Source: VFJL01 sp043752345
Lineage (GTDB): Bacteria > Pseudomonadota > Gammaproteobacteria > Burkholderiales > Nitrosomonadaceae
DNA length: 15,516 bases
Assembly (NCBI GenBank): GCA_043752345.1
Contig: JAYUYT010000042.1
Coordinates: 1 to 15,516, forward strand
Reading direction: 5' to 3'
The notes below the pieces were generated by a model. It made no database searches. It had not been told where the DNA came from and saw only the letters and a list, made by a program, of their open reading frames with translations. This document shows positions 1 through 5,195 of the stretch, piece by piece. Each line of letters begins with the position of its first letter. Within the stretch, counting starts at the first letter, position 1. Made by a program: the position numbers and the translations under genes.

Positions 1-595
1 CCTGTTGTTTCTGGAAACCAGGACCGATGTGTTGGTAAAGCGGTTTTCCGAAACTCGTCGCCGCCACCCATTGAGTGACGATCGCCTGACCCTGCCCGAA
101 TGCATCCAGTCGGAGCGGGAGATGCTGGAAGAGATACACGATCTGGCGCACCGCATCGATACCAGTGATTTGAGCGCCAGCTTATTGCGTGGTTGGATCA
201 AGGATTTCATCGGTCTCGACCGTTCGTGCCTGACGCTGCTGTTTCAGTCATTCGGTTTCAAGCATGGCGTGCCGCTGGATGCCGACATGGTGTTCGACGT
301 GCGCTGCCTGCCCAACCCGCATTACGAGGCGCAGTTGCGGCTACTAACTGGCAAGGATGACTCGGTAATCGAATTTCTGGCCGCGGACAGCAATGTCAAT
401 CGCATGTTCGACGATATCCAGCGGTTTGTCGGCGACTGGCTGCCGTGTTTCATCAGCGATAACCGCAACTATCTGACCGTGGCTATCGGCTGCACCGGCG
501 GCCGGCATCGTTCGGTGTATTTCGCCGAACGCCTGGCACAGTATTTCACTGCTGAGAATCAGGTATTGGTGCGGCACCGCGACCTGAGTTCCTGA
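1..595 (+). CDS. rapZ: RNase adapter protein RapZ, 3' part (N-terminus outside window)
   Basis: The reading frame is open from the window edge and gives about 197 residues; full RapZ proteins are about 285, so roughly the first 90, including the P-loop, are missing. Visible family motifs are FSETRRRHPLS near the start of the fragment, SFGFKHGVPLDADMVFDVR in the middle and GCTGGRHRSVYFAERLA near the end. In enterobacteria RapZ binds the sRNAs GlmY and GlmZ and presents GlmZ to RNase E, controlling glucosamine-6-phosphate synthase. There the C-terminal tail carries a basic patch needed for RNA binding. This protein ends in VRHRDLSS without that Lys/Arg tail, so the sRNA-adapter role need not apply here. 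The TTG at position 5 is not the real start. ubiX follows after 111 nt with no clear terminator between. Confidence 0.93.
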   Translation, partial: LLFLETRTDVLVKRFSETRRRHPLSDDRLTLPECIQSEREMLEEIHDLAHRIDTSDLSASLLRGWIKDFIGLDRSCLTLLFQSFGFKHGVPLDADMVFDVRCLPNPHYEAQLRLLTGKDDSVIEFLAADSNVNRMFDDIQRFVGDWLPCFISDNRNYLTVAIGCTGGRHRSVYFAERLAQYFTAENQVLVRHRDLSS

Positions 596-693
596 ACAGA
601 ACCACTCCCTGCTGAAGAAGATGGATGCCGAATGCCACCTGCAACCACCTTGCCGGTGATAGCATTACCAACGGCTAACTGACAAAGCAGAAA

Positions 694-708
694 GGCGCCT
701 CTAAAAAT
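694..708 (+). repeat. Solo MITE-end-like sequence overlapping the ubiX start codon
   Basis: GGCGCCTCTAAAAAT here differs by one base from each of the two ends of the MITE-like element at 2042-2184 (left end GGTGCCTCTAAAAAT; right end, reverse complement, GGCACCTCTAAAAAT). Its last two bases are the A and T of the ubiX ATG. No second end or internal palindrome was found nearby, so this is either an excision remnant or a chance match. Confidence 0.4.
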
Positions 709-1321
709 GAGTTCACCCCTAACCATCACCCTGGCCTACACCGGCGCATCCGGTATGCCCTACGGCATCCACCTGCTGGAAATGCTGCTGGCGAGCGGCA
801 ACCGTGTTTATCTGCTGTATTCGCAAGTGGCGCAGATCGTCGCGCAGCAGGAAATGCAATTGGCACTGCCGTCACGTGCCAAGGAAGTGGAGCAGTTGTT
901 CAGCCGCCGCTTCAACGCCGCTGATGGGCAGTTGCGCGTATTCGGGCGCGAGGAATGGTTTGCGCCAGTGGCTTCCGGTTCCAATCCGGCGGATGCGATG
1001 GTGGTCTGCCCCTGCACCATGGGGACGCTGGCCGCCATTGCTGCGGGCTTGAGTCAGAATCTGATCGAGCGTGCGGCGGATGTGATGCTGAAGGAAAATC
1101 GCAAACTGATCCTGGTGCCGCGCGAGACGCCATTTTCCGTGATCCACCTGGAAAACATGCTGAAGCTTGCGCGCAGCGGCGCGGTGATCCTGCCCGCCAA
1201 CCCGGGTTTCTATCACCATCCGGAGACGGTGCAGGATGTGGTGGATTTCGTCGTGGCGCGCATCCTCGATCATCTCGGCATCGCGCATACGCTGCTGCCG
1301 CGCTGGGGCGAGGAAAACTAA
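707..1321 (+). CDS. ubiX: Flavin prenyltransferase UbiX
   Basis: 204 residues, full length for the family. UbiX transfers a dimethylallyl group to reduced FMN, making the prenylated-FMN cofactor used by the UbiD decarboxylase in ubiquinone synthesis. The flavoprotein fold signature GASG is at residues 13-16. Residues used by the Pseudomonas aeruginosa enzyme fall at the same numbers: Ser15, Glu49, Arg122, Arg139, Glu140, Tyr169, Arg185 and Trp200. The block VPRETPFSVIHLENMLKL (137-154) is diagnostic. A purine-rich AAAGG at 691-695 sits 11 nt before the ATG. The start codon overlaps a sequence resembling the end of the MITE found at 2042-2184. The stop lies 6 nt from the stop of the convergent folate gene, with no hairpin between, so the two transcripts probably overlap. 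Confidence 0.96.
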   Translation: MSSPLTITLAYTGASGMPYGIHLLEMLLASGNRVYLLYSQVAQIVAQQEMQLALPSRAKEVEQLFSRRFNAADGQLRVFGREEWFAPVASGSNPADAMVVCPCTMGTLAAIAAGLSQNLIERAADVMLKENRKLILVPRETPFSVIHLENMLKLARSGAVILPANPGFYHHPETVQDVVDFVVARILDHLGIAHTLLPRWGEEN

Positions 1322-1327
1322 ACCTCT

Positions 1328-1954
1328 CTATTTCAGGGCATGCGCTGCCGCGCACTCCTCATTGGAAATTGCAACCAGCCCGCCATCAGTCACCCGGTAG
1401 ATCCCCGCTTCAGTCACGATGAAATCCATCGCAATGTCATGCGGCTGCGGATGCACGCTGTCCAGCCGCAGCATCTCAAACGCCACGCCGATAGTCAGCG
1501 GACGTGGGTCGATGGCCGCCAGCGTGCGGTCGAAATAACCACCGCCGTAGCCCAGCCGGTAACCCTGTTGATCGAAGCCGACCAGCGGCATGATGATGGT
1601 GCCGACTGTCATCACTTCAGTATTGTCAGGTACGGGAATCGCGTAAGCGCCGGTTTTCATCGGCGCCTCCGGCCACCACTGGCGAAAGCGCAGCGGCGCA
1701 CTGTTTTCCAGCACTTCCGGTAAAGCCAGCGTCGCACCATGCGCGCGCAAAAAATTCATCGCAGGCCGCGGATCGTATTCTGCACGGTAAGGCCAGCAAA
1801 AACCCACGACGTTTTTCCGCAGTAGCGGGAAACCCTGCTCGAGAGAGGCGGTGATGGCTGCGCTCCAGCGGTGGTGATCTTCCGCCGCGATTGCTTCCCG
1901 GCGCGCCATCAATTCGACGCGCTGCTGTTTTCTCCATTCCTGCCAGTTTTTCAT
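1328..1954 (-). CDS. 5-formyltetrahydrofolate cyclo-ligase
   Basis: 208 residues from the ATG at 1954; an upstream in-frame GTG at 1990 would add 12 residues (MVSREYPCYPRK) that do not look like family sequence. The enzyme (MTHFS, often called YgfA or Fau) uses ATP to convert 5-formyl-THF to 5,10-methenyl-THF, returning stored folate to the one-carbon pool. The signature GYGGGYFDR at residues 135-143 forms the nucleotide/folate site, and the N-terminal helix begins with the basic stretch WRKQQRVELMARRE. The protein ends convergently 6 nt from ubiX. In many gammaproteobacteria the gene follows 6S RNA; I could not see a 6S RNA fold in the 90 nt between this start and the MITE, so I do not call one. 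Confidence 0.93.
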   Translation of the reverse strand: MKNWQEWRKQQRVELMARREAIAAEDHHRWSAAITASLEQGFPLLRKNVVGFCWPYRAEYDPRPAMNFLRAHGATLALPEVLENSAPLRFRQWWPEAPMKTGAYAIPVPDNTEVMTVGTIIMPLVGFDQQGYRLGYGGGYFDRTLAAIDPRPLTIGVAFEMLRLDSVHPQPHDIAMDFIVTEAGIYRVTDGGLVAISNEECAAAHALK

Positions 1955-2041
1955 TTTCCGAGGATAACAGGGATATTCACGGCTAACCACTCTGCATTAT
2001 TCCAGTTTGCCACGGCAGCGGGAACAAGGCAGCCAACTGTA

Positions 2042-2184
2042 GGGTGCCTCTAAAAATTCAAAGTTCTAAATAAGACGAGGCGGGAGCAAAAAATGTAGAC
2101 GCGGCATATGGACTGGTATGTAAGGAAACATTTTTTGTGAGCAACGAAGTATTGTGACGAAATCTGGATTTTTAGAGGTGCCCT
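2042..2184. mobile_element. MITE-like palindromic element, 143 bp
   Basis: The ends are imperfect inverted repeats: GGGTGCCTCTAAAAAT at 2042-2057 and the reverse complement of GGGCACCTCTAAAAAT at 2169-2184 (14 of 16 match). Inside, a perfect 10-bp inverted pair lies at 2087-2096 (CAAAAAATGT) and 2128-2137 (ACATTTTTTG), and CATA (2105-2108) faces TATG (2117-2120). All three pairs share one symmetry axis near 2113, so the whole element can fold into a single long hairpin. It has no coding capacity. I see no clear target-site duplication. The right end overlaps the 3' end of mutY and encodes its stop codon. A small non-autonomous transposable element is the best reading; the mobilising transposase is unknown. 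Confidence 0.75.
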
Positions 2185-3230
2185 TTATTATGCAGTGGCA
2201 GCAGAAGCTTCCGCACCGGTGTGGGAATGGCTGCTCCCAGCGCATCTTCGAATGCCAGCCAGATGGCCCCGTTCTGTCTTGCGGCGGGAGTGTGTGCGAC
2301 GACTTGCAGCGGGCGCGGATGAATACGCAGCTTGAAATGGGTGAAGCTGTGATCCAGCGGCGGCAACTCCGGTAGCGGCTGCACTTTCAAACCGAACTGG
2401 CGCGCGCAATAGGCAGCGGCATTTTCGTCCAGCGGCATTTCCAGCAGGCACCACAGCCCGCCCCAGATGCCGGTGGGTGGGCGTTTTTCCAGCAGGACCT
2501 CGCCGTGTCGCAGCAACAATAGCAGCACGGTTTCTTTTTGCGGCAGCGGTTTGTGCGGCTTCGGGGTGGGTAGTTGGTCCACGCGTTGCTCCTTGAACGC
2601 AACGCAATCCGGTTGCAGCGGACAGGCAGTGCACTGGGGTTGGCTGCGGGTGCAGACAGTCGCACCCAGATCCATTAGCGCCTGGGTGTAGGTTTCGATT
2701 TCCCCCTTAGTTTTTTTCTCCGGCAGCAATTGTTCTGCTTTGCGCCACAGCAGGGTTTCGGTCTTTTTTTCTCCGGGATAGCCGTCAATGCCGAAGCAGC
2801 GCGCGAAAACGCGCCTGACGTTGCCGTCGAGTATCGCGCAATGTTCGCCATAAGCGAATACCGCGATGGCGGCGGCAGTGGAGCGGCCGATGCCGGGGAG
2901 TTGCCGGATTGTCTCAACGTCGCGCGGAAATTTTCCGCCATGCTGGTTGACGATCGACTGCGCTGCCTGATGCAGGTTCCTGCCGCGCGCGTAATAACCG
3001 AGGCCGCTCCACAGCGCCAACACTTCGTCGAGCGGCGCTGATGCAAGGCTGCTGACATCGGGAAAACGTTGCAAGAAGCGCAGGTAATAAGGCACGACCG
3101 TGGCTACCTGGGTCTGCTGCAGCATGATCTCTGATAGCCACACAGCATACGGGTCGCGCGTGTTCTGCCAGGGAAGGTGGTGGCGGCCGTGGAGTTGTTG
3201 CCAGCGGATCAGTTTGGCGGCGAAGTTCAC
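2172..3230 (-). CDS. mutY: Adenine DNA glycosylase MutY
   Basis: 352 residues from the GTG at 3230, close to the 350 of the E. coli enzyme. MutY removes adenine mispaired with 8-oxoguanine. Visible in order: catalytic Glu34 in SEIMLQQTQVATV, helix-hairpin-helix QLPGIGRSTAAA (110-121), catalytic Asp135 in ILDGNVRRVFAR, the 4Fe-4S cysteines C193, C200, C203 and C209 with the standard 6-2-5 spacing, and a C-terminal NUDIX-like domain (about 232-350) containing FTHF. Upstream of 3230 the same frame runs through the tRNA, so longer starts are artefacts. No in-frame ATG and no Shine-Dalgarno sequence precede the GTG, which begins 19 nt after the tRNA CCA end. The last residues, GHL and the stop, are encoded by the end of the adjoining MITE. 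Confidence 0.95.
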   Translation of the reverse strand: MNFAAKLIRWQQLHGRHHLPWQNTRDPYAVWLSEIMLQQTQVATVVPYYLRFLQRFPDVSSLASAPLDEVLALWSGLGYYARGRNLHQAAQSIVNQHGGKFPRDVETIRQLPGIGRSTAAAIAVFAYGEHCAILDGNVRRVFARCFGIDGYPGEKKTETLLWRKAEQLLPEKKTKGEIETYTQALMDLGATVCTRSQPQCTACPLQPDCVAFKEQRVDQLPTPKPHKPLPQKETVLLLLLRHGEVLLEKRPPTGIWGGLWCLLEMPLDENAAAYCARQFGLKVQPLPELPPLDHSFTHFKLRIHPRPLQVVAHTPAARQNGAIWLAFEDALGAAIPTPVRKLLLPLHNKGHL

Positions 3231-3249
3231 ACGTGGCAGAGTGAGAGAG

Positions 3250-3323
3250 TGGAGCGGGTGAAGGGAATCGAACCCTCGTCGTAAGCTTGGGAAGCTTCTG
3301 CTCTGCCATTGAGCTACACCCGC
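3250..3323 (-). tRNA. tRNA-Gly, anticodon CCC
   Basis: On the minus strand the gene starts GCGGGTGTAGCTC and ends CACCCGC-T-CCA, with CCA encoded. The acceptor stem pairs GCGGGTG with CACCCGC over 7 bp. The D-arm is GCTC/GAGC. The anticodon stem GAAGC/GCTTA encloses loop TTCCCAA, putting CCC at positions 34-36 after T33. The T-arm is GAGGG/CCCTT around TTCGATT. It resembles E. coli glyU (CCC) in the anticodon arm and T-arm. It reads GGG codons. A sigma70-type promoter lies directly upstream and mutY begins 19 nt downstream in the same direction, so the two are probably co-transcribed and separated by tRNA 3' processing. Confidence 0.95.
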
Positions 3324-3332
3324 AAGTGACGC

Positions 3333-3374
3333 GATTTTACTTGCGTTGACGGGATTACTCAATCGTTTGCCGGT
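3333..3374 (-). repeat. Inverted 42-bp repeat, copy A (tRNA-Gly promoter)
   Basis: Read on the minus strand this 42-bp segment matches 4761-4802 on the plus strand at 38 of 42 positions: the first 21 bases (from ACCGGCAAACGATTGAGTAA) are identical, and all four mismatches fall in the second half. The two copies are inverted and about 1.39 kb apart, bracketing the unrecognised membrane protein gene. This copy contains the tRNA-Gly promoter. Confidence 0.85.
3334..3362 (-). promoter_or_regulatory. Sigma70-type promoter of tRNA-Gly/mutY
   Basis: On the minus strand, -35 TTGAGT (3362-3357) is followed after exactly 17 bp by -10 TAAAAT (3339-3334). Ten bases, including the GC-rich CGCGTC, then lead into the tRNA 5' end, placing initiation just before the tRNA. 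A GC-rich discriminator is typical of promoters repressed by (p)ppGpp, so stringent control is plausible but inferred. Confidence 0.75.
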
Positions 3375-3400
3375 TGACCCGAGTTTTGGCAAGGTGCAGT

Positions 3401-3416
3401 AGCGTACGTGTACGCT
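3401..3416. promoter_or_regulatory. Near-perfect 16-bp palindrome upstream of the tRNA promoter
   Basis: AGCGTACGTGTACGCT is a dyad with only the two central bases unpaired, centred about 46 bp upstream of the tRNA -35 hexamer. It could be an operator or activator site. The T-rich TTCTTTGCTTTT that follows on the plus strand makes a weak plus-strand terminator an alternative, although no plus-strand gene precedes it. The remainder of 3375-3534 shows nothing I can assign except a possible repeat-derived motif at 3469-3487. Confidence 0.35.
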
Positions 3417-3468
3417 TTCTTTGCTTTTATGTGTAGCTGGGGTAGATGGTATTTCTCTGGATCATTCG

Positions 3469-3487
3469 AACCGTGGTCTGTCCCCCC
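3469..3487. other. Possible dispersed-repeat remnant (CCGTGGTCTGTCCCC)
   Basis: AACCGTGGTCTGTCCCC resembles, from memory, a motif common in dispersed repeats and around small transposase genes of betaproteobacteria. No second copy occurs in this window, so this is weak. It lies 48 bp downstream of the stop of the unrecognised membrane protein gene. Confidence 0.2.
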
Positions 3488-3534
3488 TATTATATAGCTG
3501 GGCAGGTAGTTTCTTTCTGCTCGCTCGGATAGCT

Positions 3535-4581
3535 TCAGTCCGCAACATCACCGATGAAATAACGACCCAGGCTAATTTCGTCGGCTGGAGTCTTGGGCAC
3601 ACTCCATACGACAGCAGGAATACCATCCGGACGACGGAACTCAAAAATGAATCGTGTTTGGTGTGCATCAGAGTCCACGCTGGTTCGATAGTTCACACAT
3701 CCGATCAGGAGAGATTGGGCGTAACTCCCAGTGACATTTATAGCCGCCCTAAGTTGCTCTGGGTCAATTTGATAATAGGCAGTCTCAATGTATGGACGGT
3801 AGGGGAATGCGACTACGCGGGCCGCCTTGGGGTCGCCAACCTGGTTTTCTAAGAAAGTCCGTCGCATCCCGTCGCAATAGTCGCGTTGAATATCCCATGC
3901 GGCGCGACCGAGGTTATGGACGATAAGTTCAGCAGTAATCCAAACGCTCAGCGCGGGCGAATGCCCGCTATTTGTAACGGTGTATTCAATTGGGACCATT
4001 ATTGGTTCTCTCATGAAATCAATTGGGCCTTTAATTTTCGCGTCAATATACAGCCACGGGCGATTGCTCGCGACGAAGTTAGCCTTAAATACATCGGCGC
4101 TTTCCTTAGCGGCATTGGCAGCTTTTTCGGAGAGCCTAAGCGAAGATTGCACCTCATGAGCTTGTCGCTTGCTGGTCTCGCCGGTATCAAACCATAATTT
4201 ATAGGTGTATCTGGCGAGAACACCAGTTATACCGGCCAACAACAAGGTGATGCAAGCAAGAACAGCGGTCCAGAAAATAAGCCACCACTCATTAGACGCT
4301 TTGTGCTTGCTATTGCTAGTCTCAGCATCACGATCCTGTTTACTTTTTTGTATTGTGATCGGATTATCGACAGTCACGGAAAGCGAGGGGCGTCCGGATT
4401 CATTCTGTGCGTGTTTGGCATCCTTTGCAGCCTTGCCGGTATCGGCCTTTTGTTCTTGACTGGTTTTGAGTGGAGTTGGTGTATTTGATGTCGCATATAC
4501 CAACCCAACTGAGGTAAGCTGGATTGCGGAGCATGCTGCGATCAAGAGCGCGATAGAAGTGACAAAAATATTCTTGAACAT
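3535..4581 (-). CDS. Unrecognised membrane-anchored protein with coiled-coil stalk
   Basis: 348 residues; I cannot name it. The ATG at 4581 is preceded by AAAGGAAA, seven bases away, the clearest ribosome site in this half of the window. Residues 1-30 are a hydrophobic signal with a lipobox-like IAAC ending at Cys17 (Ser18 follows). Residues 34-97 are a polar Lys/Ala/Gln/Ser-rich linker. A transmembrane helix spans about 99-122 (WWLIFWTAVLACITLLLAG). Residues 133-170 are Ala/Lys/Glu-rich and probably coiled coil, leading to SNRPWLYID and a beta-rich C-terminal domain (175-348) with NSGHSPALSVWI. This layout (membrane helix, alanine-rich helix, then a domain with an NxGxSPA motif) recalls hypothetical proteins often found in proteobacterial accessory regions, with no known function. 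The gene looks lower in GC than its neighbours and sits alone between inverted promoter copies, suggesting acquisition. Confidence 0.75.
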   Translation of the reverse strand: MFKNIFVTSIALLIAACSAIQLTSVGLVYATSNTPTPLKTSQEQKADTGKAAKDAKHAQNESGRPSLSVTVDNPITIQKSKQDRDAETSNSKHKASNEWWLIFWTAVLACITLLLAGITGVLARYTYKLWFDTGETSKRQAHEVQSSLRLSEKAANAAKESADVFKANFVASNRPWLYIDAKIKGPIDFMREPIMVPIEYTVTNSGHSPALSVWITAELIVHNLGRAAWDIQRDYCDGMRRTFLENQVGDPKAARVVAFPYRPYIETAYYQIDPEQLRAAINVTGSYAQSLLIGCVNYRTSVDSDAHQTRFIFEFRRPDGIPAVVWSVPKTPADEISLGRYFIGDVAD

Positions 4582-4760
4582 AAGTCACTTTCCTTTTTCA
4601 GGTCTGGATGGTGTAATGAACTCGCAAGCGGTAAGGAGCTGATCGAGTAACCTGTCCGAGTATGGGCAACAAATCTATCATGCGGCAATGTCGCCTATTT
4701 ATGCCTGCACTGTCAAGATTCAATCCCGGTGCTAACCGTAACGGGCATTGCACTACTGCG

Positions 4761-4802
4761 ACCGGCAAACGATTGAGTAATGCGGGCAACGCAAGTAGAA
4801 TC
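4761..4802 (+). repeat. Inverted 42-bp repeat, copy B (upstream of thiS)
   Basis: This segment matches the minus strand of 3333-3374 at 38 of 42 positions, mismatching at 4782, 4784, 4786 and 4798. It carries promoter hexamers at the same places as copy A, so a promoter-bearing segment seems to have been duplicated in inverse orientation. The region between the start of the membrane protein gene and this copy (4582-4760) shows no gene I can support. Confidence 0.85.
4773..4801 (+). promoter_or_regulatory. Sigma70-type promoter candidate for thiS
   Basis: -35 TTGAGT (4773-4778) and -10 TAGAAT (4796-4801) are separated by 17 bp, the same arrangement as the tRNA-Gly promoter of which it is an inverted copy. 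Initiation near 4808 would give a leader of about 54 nt before the thiS ATG. No TPP riboswitch core was seen in the leader. Confidence 0.55.
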
Positions 4803-4814
4803 AACACCCTTATA

Positions 4815-4844
4815 GGTAAGCTGCGCAGACACCGCAAGCTCACC
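4815..4844 (+). promoter_or_regulatory. Stem-loop in the thiS leader
   Basis: GGTAAGCTGCG (4815-4825) can pair with CGCAAGCTCACC (4833-4844) across a 7-nt loop, about ten base pairs with one A-C mismatch and one bulged A. It lies between the candidate promoter and the thiS start, 17 nt before the ATG. It has no U-tract and does not match the TPP riboswitch. It could be a regulatory hairpin or a decayed relic of the tRNA that followed the duplicated promoter. Confidence 0.35.
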
Positions 4845-4861
4845 CGATTCCAGACGCACAC

Positions 4862-5065
4862 ATGATACAGGTCACCCTCAACGGTCAGCCGCAGCACTTC
4901 GATACTCCGCTGAATGTCACGCAACTGCTGGAATACATGGCGTTGCAAGGCAAGCGTATCGCGGTCGAGCGCAACGGCGAAATCGTCCCGCGCAGCCAGT
5001 TCGGTGAGCAGGTGCTGGCGGATGGCGACCGGCTGGAAATCGTGGTGGCAGTGGGCGGCGGCTAG
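4862..5065 (+). CDS. thiS: Sulfur carrier protein ThiS
   Basis: 67 residues, a normal length for this ubiquitin-like protein. It begins MIQVTLNGQPQHF, has the conserved VERNGEIVPRSQF segment in the middle and ends VAVGGG, whose terminal Gly-Gly is adenylated by ThiF and converted to a thiocarboxylate that donates sulfur to ThiG. No Shine-Dalgarno sequence precedes the ATG (CAGACGCACAC), which is unusual. A 67-codon frame from 4662 ends in the overlapping ATGA, but it runs through the candidate promoter and is probably not a gene. thiG follows after 130 nt that contain a REP-like repeat. thiF, thiC, thiD and thiE are not in the window. Confidence 0.95.
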   Translation: MIQVTLNGQPQHFDTPLNVTQLLEYMALQGKRIAVERNGEIVPRSQFGEQVLADGDRLEIVVAVGGG

Positions 5066-5096
5066 GTAAGAGCGGACTTAACCAGTTCATCCCACA

Positions 5097-5124
5097 CCCT
5101 TCGACAGGCTCAGGGCGAACGGGG
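5097..5124 (+). repeat. REP-like repeat between thiS and thiG
   Basis: CCCTTCGACAGGCTCAGGG followed by CGAACGGGGA; same family as the copies at 6720-6780, 6801-6830, 9118-9143 and 9227-9304. The surrounding bases (TTCAT before; GATTTAA after) are partly shared with the copies near trmB, so the unit extends beyond the core. Being inside a probable operon, it would be transcribed between the two thiamine genes. Confidence 0.8.
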
Positions 5125-5195
5125 AGATTTAACAGACTACCTAAATTATTTCACGCACAGACTGGCATTTTCCGCAGTAAACAATTCAGGACTCC

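Noticed and set aside
5..7. TTG at position 5 as the start of a short RapZ
   Set aside because: The frame continues to the window edge and the missing part equals the known N-terminal P-loop domain, so the gene is cut by the window, not truncated.
872..1355. Several open frames antisense to ubiX and other genes (also opposite thiG, trmB, hemW, rph and spoT)
   Set aside because: They are shadow frames of moderately GC-rich coding DNA; their translations are Arg/His/Gln-rich, without domains or ribosome sites.
1991..2041. 6S RNA gene upstream of the folate cyclo-ligase gene
   Set aside because: The pairing is common in gammaproteobacteria, but the available space is too short and is occupied by the MITE; no 6S-like fold was visible.
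3231..3392. N-terminal extension of MutY to an ATG at 3392 (406-residue frame)
   Set aside because: The extension is the translation of the tRNA-Gly gene and its promoter; known MutY proteins begin near the FAAKLIRWQQ segment and 352 residues is the right length.
4700..4861. TPP riboswitch controlling thiS
   Set aside because: No CTGAGA-type core or the conserved second half of the thi box could be found; only a simple hairpin is present.
4662..4865. 67-codon plus-strand frame whose stop overlaps the thiS ATG
   Set aside because: It has no ribosome site, runs through the candidate promoter and hairpin, and its GKRLSN segment is just the translated 42-bp repeat, also seen in the mutY read-through frame.
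4598..4948. 116-codon minus-strand frame opposite the thiS start
   Set aside because: It is antisense to the thiS coding sequence and promoter, with no family resemblance or ribosome site.
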